Shown: positions 1 through 9,570, counted from the stretch's first letter. The stretch is DNA of 64,000 bases from Arthrobacter sp. MA-N2 (GCF_000517125.1 NZ_KI912155.1:2840034-2904033); one strand, 5' to 3'. Program-made: numbers and translations. The notes: generated from the letters alone by a model not told the origin.

Positions 1-80
1 CCTATGAGGCCATCCTTAGCAAGTACAAGATGGATGACCACGTCATCGAGAAGTTCACCGTCAACGGAGCCACCAAATGA
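1..80 (+). CDS. Amino-acid ABC transporter substrate-binding protein, 3' end only
   Basis: The first 80 bases read, in the frame starting at base 3, as the last 25 residues of a protein (YEAILSKY...TVNGATK) and stop at TGA 78-80. The ending resembles the C-terminus of polar-amino-acid periplasmic binding proteins (SBP family 3). The stop overlaps the start of the permease gene at 77 (ATGA), so the two are translationally coupled. The family call rests mainly on this context; the rest of the gene lies outside the window. Confidence 0.6.
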   Translation, partial: YEAILSKYKMDDHVIEKFTVNGATK

Positions 81-1057
81 CCGTGCACTCGGCCGCGGAA
101 GAGGAGCAGAACCTCTCGATCGTCCCTGCCCGCTACCGCGGGCGCTGGGTGATGGCAGGAGTGGTGGTCCTTGGCGCAGCGCTCATGGCCTATGGCATGG
201 TCACTAATCAGCGGTTCCAGTGGGCCACGGTGGGGGAATACCTGTTTGCCGCGCCGGTGCTGGCCGGTCTGGGGAACACGCTGTTGTTGACTGCCGTTTC
301 CATGGCCATCGGAATCGTCCTCGGGGTCGCAGTGGCTGTGTGCCGTTTGTCCCCGAACCCGATCCTGTCCTCCGCTGCGTGGGCCTATTCCTGGTTCTTC
401 CGCGGGACGCCGCTCATGGTCCAACTCCTGTTCTGGTTCTTCATGGCGGCGCTCGTACCGAAGCTGGTGCTGGGAATTCCCTTCGGTCCCAGTTTCTTCG
501 AGATCTCCACCAACACGCTGATCTCCCCGTTCACCGCGGCCATCCTTGGTCTGAGCCTCAACGAAGGCGCGTACATGGGTGAGATTGTCCGCTCCGGCAT
601 TCGGGCCATACCGGTAGGCCAGACCGAGGCCGCCAAGGCAATGGGAATGACGCGGCTGCAGTCTATGCGGCGCGTGATCCTACCGCAGGCCATGCGCGTC
701 ATCATCCCGCCCACCGGCAACGAGACCATCGGCATGCTCAAGTACACCTCCTTGGTGATCGTCATCGGCTACAGCGAGCTCTTGACGTCGGTTTCGATAA
801 TTTACTCGCGCACGTTCCAGACCATTCCACTGCTGATCGTGGCAGCCCTGTGGTATTTGGCCGTCACAGCAGTCCTGTCGGTGGGTCAGCACTACGTGGA
901 ACGGCACTTTGAACGGGGATTCACCCCGATGAAGTCCGCCAAGGTACTCCCGAGGGCGGCAGCGAACGCCCTCTCGAAGTCCGGTCTCCCACCGGCGTCG
1001 AACAGCCCTTTGGCGACGGCCGGCGGACCCGCAGTAGAACTGGAGAAGGTCAAATGA
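77..1057 (+). CDS. Polar amino-acid ABC transporter permease (HisM/GlnP type)
   Basis: This 326-residue membrane protein has a cytoplasmic N-terminal tail, then several hydrophobic segments between about residues 25 and 270. It carries the permease EAA-loop signature near residues 175-200 ([15 protein letters not shown]). It matches the HisM/GlnP family that moves amino acids or small cationic solutes through the inner membrane. It overlaps both the binding-protein gene and the ATPase gene by 4 bp. The C-terminal tail of about 45 residues after the last helix is longer than usual and has no recognisable domain. The substrate cannot be read from sequence. Confidence 0.9.
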   Translation: MTVHSAAEEEQNLSIVPARYRGRWVMAGVVVLGAALMAYGMVTNQRFQWATVGEYLFAAPVLAGLGNTLLLTAVSMAIGIVLGVAVAVCRLSPNPILSSAAWAYSWFFRGTPLMVQLLFWFFMAALVPKLVLGIPFGPSFFEISTNTLISPFTAAILGLSLNEGAYMGEIVRSGIRAIPVGQTEAAKAMGMTRLQSMRRVILPQAMRVIIPPTGNETIGMLKYTSLVIVIGYSELLTSVSIIYSRTFQTIPLLIVAALWYLAVTAVLSVGQHYVERHFERGFTPMKSAKVLPRAAANALSKSGLPPASNSPLATAGGPAVELEKVK

Positions 1058-1821
1058 AGGAACCAATCGTTCGGGCCCGGGACATCCGCAAGTCATTCGG
1101 CGATCTGGAGGTCCTCAAAGGCATCAGCCTGGATATCAATGCGGGCGAGGTCGCGTGCCTCCTGGGACCGTCAGGCTCAGGAAAGAGCACCTTCCTCCGC
1201 TGTATGAACCACCTGGAAAAGATCGACGGCGGCCAGCTGTGGGTCCAAGGGGAGCGGATCGGGTATCGCCGCTCCGGCAACAAGCTCCACGAACTCAAGG
1301 AGCACGAGACCGCGAAGCAACGCGCATCGATCGGAATGGTCTTCCAGCAGTTCAACCTTTTTCCGCACCGCACTGCCCTGGAAAACGTGATCGAGGGTCC
1401 CACGGTGGTACAGCGCATCCCCAAGGAGCGGGCCGTCGAGGAAGGCAGACAGCTATTGGCGCGCGTAGGCCTGGCGGATAAGGCCGACCACTACCCAGGG
1501 CAGCTCTCGGGCGGCCAGCAGCAACGGGTTGCGATCGCCCGCTCGCTGGCCCTCAAACCCTCGGTCATGCTTTTCGACGAACCAACCTCGGCGCTGGATC
1601 CCGAGCTCGTGGGTGAGGTGCTGGACGTGATGCGCTCGCTGGCGGACTCGGGCATGACGATGATTGTCGTCACCCACGAGATGGGCTTCGCCAAGGAAGT
1701 GGGCAACGTGATCCACTTCATGGCCGACGGGCAACTCGTGGAAAGCGGCGATCCGCACCAGGTCCTCGAAGACCCGCGCGAGCCGCGCACCCAGGCATTC
1801 CTGTCCAAGGTCCTCGCGTGA
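1054..1821 (+). CDS. Polar amino-acid ABC transporter ATP-binding protein (GlnQ/HisP type)
   Basis: This 255-residue ATPase has a Walker A motif GPSGSGKST near residue 40, a Q-loop, the signature [17 protein letters not shown] near residue 150 and Walker [15 protein letters not shown] near residue 170. The length and motifs fit the GlnQ/HisP family. The start overlaps the permease stop (ATGA), and the stop overlaps the GTG start of the FAD oxidase gene. One operon therefore appears to link uptake to the two enzymes that follow. Confidence 0.92.
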   Translation: MKEPIVRARDIRKSFGDLEVLKGISLDINAGEVACLLGPSGSGKSTFLRCMNHLEKIDGGQLWVQGERIGYRRSGNKLHELKEHETAKQRASIGMVFQQFNLFPHRTALENVIEGPTVVQRIPKERAVEEGRQLLARVGLADKADHYPGQLSGGQQQRVAIARSLALKPSVMLFDEPTSALDPELVGEVLDVMRSLADSGMTMIVVTHEMGFAKEVGNVIHFMADGQLVESGDPHQVLEDPREPRTQAFLSKVLA

Positions 1822-3335
1822 GCAGTCCGGCCCCGCTAAGAGCGCGGTTCAAAGGCGCCGAAACCGAAGGCCCCACGGCAGTCCCGGGCGCCGTCGTCGA
1901 ACTACAGCGGATGCTGGACGGCAAAGTAGCCGTTGATCCCCTCACCCGGTTGGACCGCTCGCGTGACCGTTCGCATCTGCCGTTCGGACTTCCCGACGCC
2001 GTCGTGCGTCCGTCCTCCACGGAAGATGTTGCTTCCGCAGTACGGATCTGCGCCTCGCACGGCGTGGCGGTGGTCCCGATCGGGGCCGGAACAGGACTCG
2101 AAGGAGGAGCCAACGCCCGGGCAGGGGTGGTCACGATGGATCTTTCCGGCATGACAAACATCCTGCGCCTCAGCCCGGCGGATCTGGATGTCACGGTGCA
2201 AGCCGGGGTGATGAAAAGCGCCCTCAACGCTGAACTGGACGCCTATGGCCTGTTCTTCCCGGTAGGCCCAGGCGTGGACGCGAGCGTTGGCGGGATGTGC
2301 TCCACCCGTGCCAGCGGCACCACGGCCGTCCGCTATGGGACCATGCGGGAAAGCGTCCTGGGCATGACGGTGGTCCTTGCGAACGGCGAAATTGTTCGCA
2401 CGGGTGGGCGGGCGAGGAAATCCGCGGCTGGCTACGACCTCACGCATCTTTTCGTCGGTGCGGAGGGCACGTTAGGGATCATTACCGAGGTGACGCTACG
2501 TGTCTATGGGAAACCGCTGGCGATCTCGGCCGCGGTGTGCGGGTTCCCTTCGCTGGAAGCAGCTTCCCTGGTAGTGCAGGAAGCCATCCAAGCCGGGATT
2601 CCCGTGGCCCGCGTGGAGTTGTTGGACGACACCGCCATCAGGGCCATCAGTGGGTACTCCTCGCTGGAGCTGCCGGGAACCGCCAGCCTGCTGTTCGAGT
2701 TCCACGGGACGGCCAGGGCGGTGGAGGAACAGACGGAACAGATCCGCGTCCTTGCCGCCCTGCATGGGGGCAGCGGCTTCGAATTTGCCACAGACGAGGC
2801 CGAGCGGCACCGGTTGTGGAAGGCCCGGCACGATGTCCTCCCCGCCTGCCAGGCGCTTATGGAGGGCGCACGCACCTGGTCGACCGACGTATGCGTCCCC
2901 ATTTCACGGCTGGCCGAATGTATCGCTGCCACAAAGGAAGACATTGTTGCTTCAGGATTGGTGGCGCCGATCGCCGGCCACGCCGGCGACGGCAATTTCC
3001 ACCTGGCCATTGTCCTCAAGCCCGGGGACGACGATGCTTTGGCTGCTGCCTCGGCCTTGAATCAACGGCTCGTAGCCAGGGCGCTCTCGATGGGAGGCAC
3101 CTGCACCGGCGAGCACGGCATCGGCGCCGGCAAAATGGACTCACTCCGTGCTGAACATCCCGCCGGTGTGGGCGTCATGGCCGCCATCAAGGCGGCACTG
3201 GACCCGCGCAACTTGATGAACCCCGGCAAGGTCCTCGAATTTGGACAAGAAAGGACAGGATATGAGTACAACAACGGGTATCCCGGACGGCTCGCTGCTG
3301 CCGCCGAGGCCGCGGCTTCCAGTGCCTCGACCTGA
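1818..3335 (+). CDS. GlcD-type FAD-linked oxidase (glycolate / D-2-hydroxyacid dehydrogenase family)
   Basis: This 505-residue flavoprotein has the vanillyl-alcohol-oxidase-type FAD domain, with the [11 protein letters not shown] motif near residues 87-97 and an EGTLGI motif near 217. The FAD-oxidase C-terminal domain has [10 protein letters not shown] near 395 and GEHGIG near 440. These are hallmarks of GlcD, D-lactate and D-2-hydroxyglutarate dehydrogenases, so oxidation of a 2-hydroxyacid to a 2-oxoacid is expected. A GTG start is preferred because it overlaps the upstream stop (GTGA). The last 74 bp overlap the aminotransferase gene in another frame, an unusually long overlap. Confidence 0.88.
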   Translation: MSSPAPLRARFKGAETEGPTAVPGAVVELQRMLDGKVAVDPLTRLDRSRDRSHLPFGLPDAVVRPSSTEDVASAVRICASHGVAVVPIGAGTGLEGGANARAGVVTMDLSGMTNILRLSPADLDVTVQAGVMKSALNAELDAYGLFFPVGPGVDASVGGMCSTRASGTTAVRYGTMRESVLGMTVVLANGEIVRTGGRARKSAAGYDLTHLFVGAEGTLGIITEVTLRVYGKPLAISAAVCGFPSLEAASLVVQEAIQAGIPVARVELLDDTAIRAISGYSSLELPGTASLLFEFHGTARAVEEQTEQIRVLAALHGGSGFEFATDEAERHRLWKARHDVLPACQALMEGARTWSTDVCVPISRLAECIAATKEDIVASGLVAPIAGHAGDGNFHLAIVLKPGDDDALAAASALNQRLVARALSMGGTCTGEHGIGAGKMDSLRAEHPAGVGVMAAIKAALDPRNLMNPGKVLEFGQERTGYEYNNGYPGRLAAAAEAAASSAST

Positions 3336-4377
3336 AATCGCGGCGCTCCCGCTTTATTCCCGGGCTTTGGGGTTGGGGACCACCACATGGGTGGCGTCGT
3401 CCAACGAGTCCTCCGTGCCGCCGTCGAAAGTTGTCCAGGATGCCATGGCGGCATCTGCCGCGGGCCTTAATCGCTATCCCAGCCTTTATGGCGACGAACT
3501 GGTGGACGCGATCGGGCGGCGACTGGGACTCTCGGACGAGCAAGTGACGGCGGGCGCGGGTTCGTTGCCCCTACTCCAGCAGCTACTCACGGCATACACC
3601 GGCCCTGGTACCGAGGTGGTGCACGCATGGCGCAGCTACGAGGCATACCCCATCCTGATAGGCGTGGCAGGAGCGTCGAGCGTAGGCGTCGCACTTGATT
3701 CCGGACATCGGCACCGACTGGACGCCATGGCCGCCGCCATCACCGAACGGACCAAAGCCGTCATCGTCTGCAACCCCAACAACCCCACTGGCACAACCGT
3801 CACGCACGATGAGCTGCTCCGATTCCTCAGCCGCGTACCGAGGGACGTCCTCGTCGTGCTCGATGAGGCATATCGGGAATTTAGCCAGCCCGAGCGGGAC
3901 GAAACTTCCCTGCTACCAACGTTTCCGAACCTGGTCATCCTGCGGACATTCTCCAAGGCCTATGGGCTCGCCGGTGCGCGTGCCGGTTACCTGACGGCGG
4001 CCCCGGAAATCATCAGGAACCTGAGGGCCTCAGCGCCGCCGTTCGGACTCAGCAGGGTGGCCGAGGCCGGCGCCGTGGCTGCCTGGGCAGAGGAGGAACT
4101 TCTCTCAGCCACAGTCGCAGCCGTCGTAGCGGAGCGGCAGTTCCTTACCCGGGAGCTACGGATCCGGGGCCTGGATGTGCCTGAAAGTGGTGGCAATTTC
4201 GTGTGGATCGCGATGGAACGGGCCGGGGAACTGGAACAGGCGTGTGTGCGCCACCGTGTTTCCGTACGTGCTTTCGACGGCGACGGCGTGCGCGTAACCA
4301 TCGGCGGGCGCCCGGCAACGCAAGCGGTGCTCGACGCCGTCGATTCTTACCTGGGCGCCCCGAGGGGGACAGAATGA
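3262..4377 (+). CDS. PLP-dependent aminotransferase, HisC-like (class I/II)
   Basis: This 371-residue fold-type I aminotransferase has NPNNPTGT, the LDEAYREF aspartate-tyrosine motif and the PLP-lysine motif FSKAYGLAGARAGY near residue 231. It resembles histidinol-phosphate aminotransferases. However, no other his gene is nearby, and it sits behind an amino-acid importer and a 2-hydroxyacid oxidase, so a catabolic transamination is more likely. The start at 3262 is chosen for the AAGGACAGG ribosome-binding site; an upstream TTG at 3241 is possible. The stop overlaps the micro-ORF start. Confidence 0.85.
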   Translation: MSTTTGIPDGSLLPPRPRLPVPRPEIAALPLYSRALGLGTTTWVASSNESSVPPSKVVQDAMAASAAGLNRYPSLYGDELVDAIGRRLGLSDEQVTAGAGSLPLLQQLLTAYTGPGTEVVHAWRSYEAYPILIGVAGASSVGVALDSGHRHRLDAMAAAITERTKAVIVCNPNNPTGTTVTHDELLRFLSRVPRDVLVVLDEAYREFSQPERDETSLLPTFPNLVILRTFSKAYGLAGARAGYLTAAPEIIRNLRASAPPFGLSRVAEAGAVAAWAEEELLSATVAAVVAERQFLTRELRIRGLDVPESGGNFVWIAMERAGELEQACVRHRVSVRAFDGDGVRVTIGGRPATQAVLDAVDSYLGAPRGTE

Positions 4378-4457
4378 CCTTGTTGGTCTCGGACAGCGCC
4401 CCGGACAAAACGCAAAGGGACCGTCCTACTCTCGACATCAAGATTCCTTGGTACTGA
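4374..4457 (+). CDS. 27-codon micro-ORF translationally coupled to the aminotransferase
   Basis: An ATG at 4374 overlaps the aminotransferase TGA (ATGA) and opens a 27-residue frame that begins MTLLVSDSAP and ends LDIKIPWY. The ATGA coupling copies the style of the other genes in this operon. I recognise no family. Options are a real small protein, a peptide precursor with an aromatic C-terminus, or the stub of a gene whose remainder has been lost. No peptide-maturation enzyme is visible nearby, and the convergent PucR gene begins 47 bp further on. Confidence 0.4.
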   Translation: MTLLVSDSAPDKTQRDRPTLDIKIPWY

Positions 4458-4503
4458 TTTCGTACCATGAGTTATGCCTCGAAATGCCGGTGCCGGGACG
4501 CCA

Positions 4504-5997
4504 TTACTCGCGCGTTTCCATGGCCTCGTGGATCTGCAGGGCGAACCAGAGCTGGGCTAGGGCTGAGGTTGCGCTCATGTCCAGCCCTGTCAGCTCACCG
4601 ATCTTCCGGATCCGGTAAATGATGGTTTGCCGGTGGGTGAACAGGGTCGCTGCCGTCTTCTGCCAGGAGCGTTGCAGGTCCAGATACGTTTTCAGGGTGA
4701 GGATGAGATCGGGCTGGCGTCCGCGTTCATATTCGAAAATCGGGCCTAGGAGACGTTGGACGAGGGCCTGTCCTTCTTCGTGGCTGGTCAACCCCAACCA
4801 CGAAGGGCCTTCGGCGTATCGCACCAGCTGCTCATTACTGCTGCCTGCCGTTCCTAGCGCCCACAGTGATTCCTGAAGTGCGCTTTGAATGCCGGCAGGG
4901 GTCGCCGGCGTGCTGACCCCGATCTTGATGCCGGGAGGCAGTGTATGGAGTAGCTGTTCGTCGGAACACTCCTTGGACACGAGCACATGGAGCTTGTTGT
5001 TTCGTTGGAGACATGCGGCAGGGAACCCGTGACGCCATAGATTCGAGTGTGCGTTGGCAAGGTAATTTCCCGCATCAGCGGAGATGGAGACGAGCATAAA
5101 ATCGTGCGCCGGAATGCCGAATTCGGACAGCCGACTTTCGAGATCGTTGATGCCGTATCGGCCGTCAAATGCTTGAAGGAGGAACTCGGATCCCAGTCGG
5201 AGCCTGTTCTCCAGCCCAAGCACGGTACGCGACAGTTCCAGGCCAAGGACTGTTGCCGCATGGAGCAAAACCACTGCATCGGGGTGCGGGGCGGACGCGG
5301 GCAGGACCACCAGCAGCGCGTTGGCATGCGTAGGAATCTCCATGAGGAGGACGTCTTGGTCCACGAGCCGGTGCCATTGGAAATTCTTCGCTGTTCCCGA
5401 TAGTGGTCCCATGAGAATCCTTAGCTCCCCAGCCAGAGGTGCCGGCAATGCTTCGCTGTCCGGGTGCCAGGGGTGTTGGCACCGCCGATCTACCACAAAC
5501 AGCCGGGAATTCAGCTCAGCTGCCAGCTTGTTCATCAGCGTCTGCCACTGATTGTCCACACCGGCGAGACGGAGAAGATCATAAATTCGGGCCGTCTGTC
5601 GCAGTCTGCGGGATTCCTCCAGCAGCGAGGACTCGGCGACGGATCGGGCAATAGCGATGAACGGCAGGGGATATGGAACGTTGATCAGAGGCAGGGGGAG
5701 CGCGTTGCACGCTTCCAGAAATTCGGGCAGCAGCGTCGGGGCATGCATTTTCTCACCGATAGCCAAAGCGCTCGCACCCGCCCCAACGAGGGACCGGGCA
5801 AGTTCAACCTGTCCGGCGGCATCGGCGGGAATCGACAGTCCGTTGGTCATCATGATCTCGCCGCCGGTGACCCACTCCCACAGTCGGGGCAGATCCGACG
5901 TGTGCGCCCACGTGATGGGGTTCCCGAGGCCATCGGAGCCCGCAAGCAGGCTCAAGCCCAGCTGAGGCTCAGCGATCAGTTCGGAGACGGTAATCAC
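4504..5997 (-). CDS. PucR-family transcriptional regulator
   Basis: This 497-residue regulator has an N-terminal PucR domain (about residues 1-120, including WEWVTGGEIMMTNG) and a middle region like the GGDEF-derived linker of this family. A C-terminal PucR helix-turn-helix (about 430-485, KTAATLFTHRQTIIYRIRKI) completes it. PucR proteins control purine, amine and amino-acid catabolism. The gene is divergent from the MFS-ureohydrolase pair, with a 171-bp spacer that holds an inverted repeat, so control of that pair is the simplest reading. It converges with the amino-acid module. Confidence 0.9.
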   Translation of the reverse strand: MITVSELIAEPQLGLSLLAGSDGLGNPITWAHTSDLPRLWEWVTGGEIMMTNGLSIPADAAGQVELARSLVGAGASALAIGEKMHAPTLLPEFLEACNALPLPLINVPYPLPFIAIARSVAESSLLEESRRLRQTARIYDLLRLAGVDNQWQTLMNKLAAELNSRLFVVDRRCQHPWHPDSEALPAPLAGELRILMGPLSGTAKNFQWHRLVDQDVLLMEIPTHANALLVVLPASAPHPDAVVLLHAATVLGLELSRTVLGLENRLRLGSEFLLQAFDGRYGINDLESRLSEFGIPAHDFMLVSISADAGNYLANAHSNLWRHGFPAACLQRNNKLHVLVSKECSDEQLLHTLPPGIKIGVSTPATPAGIQSALQESLWALGTAGSSNEQLVRYAEGPSWLGLTSHEEGQALVQRLLGPIFEYERGRQPDLILTLKTYLDLQRSWQKTAATLFTHRQTIIYRIRKIGELTGLDMSATSALAQLWFALQIHEAMETRE

Positions 5998-6044
5998 TAA
6001 CGGTGGTCCTTTGGTGGATGCGTGCGACAGTCACCTCGAGTTTA

Positions 6045-6075
6045 TACAAACGTCTAGGCCTGTTCGCCGTTTGTA
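6045..6075. promoter_or_regulatory. Inverted repeat in the PucR-MFS divergent promoter
   Basis: TACAAACG at 6045-6052 and its exact reverse complement CGTTTGTA at 6068-6075 are separated by 15 bases. The centre-to-centre distance is about two helical turns, which suits a dimeric regulator. It lies 48 bp upstream of the PucR start and about 93 bp upstream of the MFS start. The assignment to PucR is an inference. Confidence 0.45.
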
Positions 6076-6168
6076 GTTGATTGACGGATAGGCGGGGTGA
6101 CGACGGTCACCCAAGATTAAGTCACTTACTCCGGCTCGACGACGAGCCACCAACAGAGAGGGTTTGCA

Positions 6169-7545
6169 ATGAGCGCAACGAGCAATCTCATTGATGACGC
6201 CCCGCTTACAAATTTCCACAAGAAGCTGACGTTCTTCGCTTCGGGGGGTCCCTTCATTGATGGTTATGCGCTGTCAATCATCGGAATCGCCCTGATCACG
6301 ATGGTCCCCGGGCTGCACCTGAGTATGGTGGAAACCGGCCTTATCGGGGCCGCGAGCCTGGTTGGTATCTTCTTCGGCGGGGCCATCTTCGGTTGGCTGA
6401 CTGACAGGATCGGCCGGCACAAGATGTACATCGCCGACCTCATCGCCCTGGCACTGTTCTCCGGGCTGAATTCCTTCGCCACGGAAGTCTGGCAAGTTGT
6501 TCTCTGCCGGTTCCTCCTAGGCGCTGCCATTGGCGCCGACTACCCGATCGCCACCTCGCTCCTGGCCGAGTTCCTCCCGAAGAAACACCGTGGACGTCTC
6601 CTGGGTGCCACCTTCGTGGTCTGGGCGATCGGCGCAGCTACCGCCTACGCCGTCGGCTACATTCTCCGAGACGCCGGTCCGGACGTCTGGCGGATCATGG
6701 TCGGCAGCCCCGCGATCTTCGCCGTCGTCACCTTGCTGTGCCGGCTCGGTACTCCTGAGTCTCCGCGCTGGCTGCTTTCCCGCGGCCGCCGTGATGAGGC
6801 GGAATCCGTTATCAAGAAAGTGTATGGCCGGCAGTACGGCCTTGCCGATATTGCCTCGGACAGCGAAGGTCCTGCCAGACAAGGAAAGTTCCTGGACATC
6901 TTCAAGGGCCAAGCGTGGAAGCGAACACTCTTTGTCTCGATTTTCTGGACTGCCCAGGTGATCCCGCTTTTTGCTGTCTACACGTTCGCGCCGGACCTGT
7001 TGGCCTCCATGGGCATAACCGGGGACGCCAACCTTTACGGTGGATCCTTCCTGGTCTCCATGCTGTTTGTGGTGGGCGGCATTCCCGGTTTGTGGCTCGT
7101 CGAGAAGATCGGTCGCCGGAAGCTGCTCCTGTGCAGCTTTGGCATTATCGTGGTGGCCCTGGCGATCCCCGCCTTCATCCCGAATGTCCAAGCCGGCCCG
7201 CTATTCATCGCCCTGGCGATTTTTGCCCTTGCTTCCGGCGCGTCCAGCTTCCTCGAAGTCGTCTACCCCAACGAACTCTTCCCTACGGAGGTCCGTGCCA
7301 CTGCAGTCGGTTTCGGCACGGCGATCAGCAGGATTGGCTCGGCAGCCAGCACCTACCTGATGCCAGTCGCCATCCTCAGCTTCGGCGCAGCAGGCTCACT
7401 GCTCATCGGTGCCGCCATCTCCCTGGTGGGTCTGGTGGCGACCTTACTGCTCGCACCGGAAACCGCCAATAAATCCCTCGCTGAACTCACCACTGACCAA
7501 AGGCCGGCAGCCCCGGCGACCATTACAGAAGGAACTCTGGTATGA
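6169..7545 (+). CDS. MFS transporter (sugar-porter/AAHS-like)
   Basis: This 458-residue protein has about 12 hydrophobic segments. The major-facilitator loop signature DRIGRHKMY lies near residue 85, an RFLLGAAIGADYP motif near 120 and a second-half loop signature EKIGRRKLLL near 310. It resembles metabolite:proton symporters of the sugar-porter/aromatic-acid type. An AGAGGG ribosome-binding site precedes the ATG. The stop overlaps the ureohydrolase start (ATGA), so it probably imports the ureohydrolase substrate, such as a guanidino compound. The substrate is inferred only. Confidence 0.88.
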   Translation: MSATSNLIDDAPLTNFHKKLTFFASGGPFIDGYALSIIGIALITMVPGLHLSMVETGLIGAASLVGIFFGGAIFGWLTDRIGRHKMYIADLIALALFSGLNSFATEVWQVVLCRFLLGAAIGADYPIATSLLAEFLPKKHRGRLLGATFVVWAIGAATAYAVGYILRDAGPDVWRIMVGSPAIFAVVTLLCRLGTPESPRWLLSRGRRDEAESVIKKVYGRQYGLADIASDSEGPARQGKFLDIFKGQAWKRTLFVSIFWTAQVIPLFAVYTFAPDLLASMGITGDANLYGGSFLVSMLFVVGGIPGLWLVEKIGRRKLLLCSFGIIVVALAIPAFIPNVQAGPLFIALAIFALASGASSFLEVVYPNELFPTEVRATAVGFGTAISRIGSAASTYLMPVAILSFGAAGSLLIGAAISLVGLVATLLLAPETANKSLAELTTDQRPAAPATITEGTLV

Positions 7546-8540
7546 CCACCCATAAGCCAATCGGACCCGTCGACGCAACGAAAGTACCCCGCTATGCCGG
7601 CCTCGGAACCTTCGCCCGGCTCCCTCAAATCGACAGGGTACCGGACTACGACATCGCAATCCTCGGTGTACCGTTCGACGGCGGCACCTCTTTCCGGCCG
7701 GGCGCGCGCTTCGGACCTGCTGCCGTCCGCGAAGCCTCACGGCTGCTGCGTCCCGGCTATCATCCCGAGCTCGACGTCGAGCCCGTGTACGAAGCTCAGG
7801 TTGTAGACGCCGGCGACATCGCCTGCACACCGTACGACATCACCAGGGCAGTCCGCGAAATCGAAGAGCAGGTACGGCCCCTCATCGGCGAGGACAAGCG
7901 ACTCATTGCCATCGGCGGTGACCACACCATCGCCCTTCCTATGCTGCGCGCTCTGAACCAAGTGCACGGACCCGTTGCCCTGCTGCACTTCGATGCTCAT
8001 CTGGACACCTGGGACACCTATTTCGACCAGCCGATCACTCACGGAACGATCTTTCGCCGGGCCTTTGAAGAAGGACTGCTCGTTGAAGACAAATCCATGC
8101 ATGTGGGTATTCGCGGGCCCGTCTACGACCGTGACGACTTCCTGCGGGACCACGAGTTCGGATTCCAGGTCATCCGGTGCTCGGATTTGGATGTCATCGG
8201 CGTTCCGGCCGCAATCCAGAGAATCAAAAATCGCCTCGGCACCACCCCGGTCTACGTCTCCATTGACATCGATGTCCTTGACCCGTCTTATGCGCCCGGC
8301 ACCGGCACCCCCGAAATGGGCGGCCTGCACTCACGCGAACTGCTGGCCCTTTTGCGGGGACTGAACGGCATCAATATCATCGGAGCGGACGTCGTCGAAG
8401 TCGCACCTGCCTACGACCACGCGGACATCACCACCCTCGCTGCCGCAACCTTGGTCTTTGACCTCCTGGGGCTGATGGTGAACCGCTCCAAGGGCGCCAC
8501 CCGCCGTGGTGAGGAAGCCTTGGAAAACGCCGGAGTCTAG
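7542..8540 (+). CDS. Agmatinase/guanidino-acid ureohydrolase family enzyme
   Basis: This 332-residue ureohydrolase contains all the manganese-binding motifs of the family: GGDHT near residue 124, FDAHLDTWD near 149 and SIDIDVLDPSYAPGTGTPE near 239. Members split agmatine, guanidinobutyrate or guanidinopropionate into an amine and urea. Coupling to an MFS carrier and a PucR regulator points to catabolic use of an imported guanidino compound rather than polyamine synthesis. Sequence alone does not separate these substrates. A strong 20-bp hairpin lies just after the stop. Confidence 0.9.
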   Translation: MTTHKPIGPVDATKVPRYAGLGTFARLPQIDRVPDYDIAILGVPFDGGTSFRPGARFGPAAVREASRLLRPGYHPELDVEPVYEAQVVDAGDIACTPYDITRAVREIEEQVRPLIGEDKRLIAIGGDHTIALPMLRALNQVHGPVALLHFDAHLDTWDTYFDQPITHGTIFRRAFEEGLLVEDKSMHVGIRGPVYDRDDFLRDHEFGFQVIRCSDLDVIGVPAAIQRIKNRLGTTPVYVSIDIDVLDPSYAPGTGTPEMGGLHSRELLALLRGLNGINIIGADVVEVAPAYDHADITTLAAATLVFDLLGLMVNRSKGATRRGEEALENAGV

Positions 8541-8550
8541 ATAAGTCGCT

Positions 8551-8608
8551 ACAGCGGTTGCCTCTGCATGCCAATGGGATGCCGGCTGCATGCAGAGGCA
8601 ACCGCTGT
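8551..8608. terminator. Perfect 20-bp stem hairpin, probable terminator of the ureohydrolase operon
   Basis: Bases 8551-8570 are the exact reverse complement of 8589-8608, with an 18-base loop. It starts 10 bp after the ureohydrolase stop. There is no long T-run (GGCGTTTG follows), so it may act as an mRNA 3' stabiliser or a Rho-assisted terminator. Confidence 0.6.
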
Positions 8609-8705
8609 GGCGTTTGTAACTCAAGCGCGGCGAATCGGCATCTCCGAGAAGATCGATGCCGCGCGTTCCACCGCGCTGGTGAACTAGGAAAAGGGCAAAC
8701 ACACC

Positions 8706-9570
8706 ATGACTGCACCCATGAACACCACCTTCGACATCCGCCTCACCGACACCACCCTGCGTGACGGCTCCCACGCCATGAGCCACCGGTTCACCGAAGA
8801 CCCTGCTCCCGGGACTGGGCACGATCCATGACCTGGACCGGGCACACGGGGCCGGGGCATCGGTTGCCCGCATCGCCACGCACTGCACCGAGGCGGACAT
8901 TTCCATCCAGCATTTCCAGCACGCGCGCAAGCTGGGCATGGAAACGGTCGGCTTCCTGATGCTCAGCCACCGGGTCGGGCCCGGGGAGCTGGCCAGGCAA
9001 GCCCGCATCATGGCCGACGCCGGCTGCCAATGCGTCTATGTCGTCGACTCGGCCGGGGCGTTGATCCTGGATGACGTCTCCGACCGCGTCTCGGCGTTGC
9101 TCGCCGAGCTGGGCGATGACGCGCAGGTCGGCTTCCACGGCCACCAAAACCTCAGTTTCGGCGTCGCGAACTCCGTGTTCGCCGTCCGCGCCGGCGCTCA
9201 GCAGATCGACGGCACCCTCCTCGCCCTCGGCGCAGGCGCCGGCAACTCACCCACCGAGGTCCTCGCCGCGGCCTTTGACCGCCTCGGGATCAAGACCGGC
9301 GTGGATGTCCAAGGCGTCATGGCCGCCGCCGAGGACGTGGTCAAACCCTTCATCACCCGCATGCCGGTCCTGGACCGGGCCTCCATCATGCAGGGTTATG
9401 CCGGGGTCTACTCCTCGTTCCTCATCCACGCCGAACGCGCCGCTGAACGCTACGGGGTTCCGGCCTACCGCATCCTCGAAGAAATCGGCAAGGCCGGCTA
9501 CGTCGGCGGCCAGGAAGACATGATCATCGACGTCGCCGTCCAGCTGGCCGCTGGCTCTCGCGTGGGCTGA
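8706..9570 (+). pseudogene. 4-hydroxy-2-oxovalerate aldolase, decayed (internal deletion plus frameshift)
   Basis: An ATG at 8706 after GGAAAAGGG opens with the aldolase N-terminus ([21 protein letters not shown]). Near 8800 the frame breaks and resumes in another frame at [11 protein letters not shown], which is normally some 75-85 residues further on. From there to 9570 the protein is collinear with DmpG/MhpE/HsaF-type pyruvate aldolases, including the [19 protein letters not shown] and [17 protein letters not shown] motifs. The missing stretch contains part of the barrel, so no activity is expected. The partner acetaldehyde dehydrogenase and hydratase genes are absent, which suggests a remnant of a lost meta-cleavage operon. 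Confidence 0.88.

Noticed and set aside
8618..8674. Possible 3' tail of a lost gene ending at a TAG just before the aldolase pseudogene
   Set aside because: The readable stretch is under 25 codons and I cannot link it to any family.
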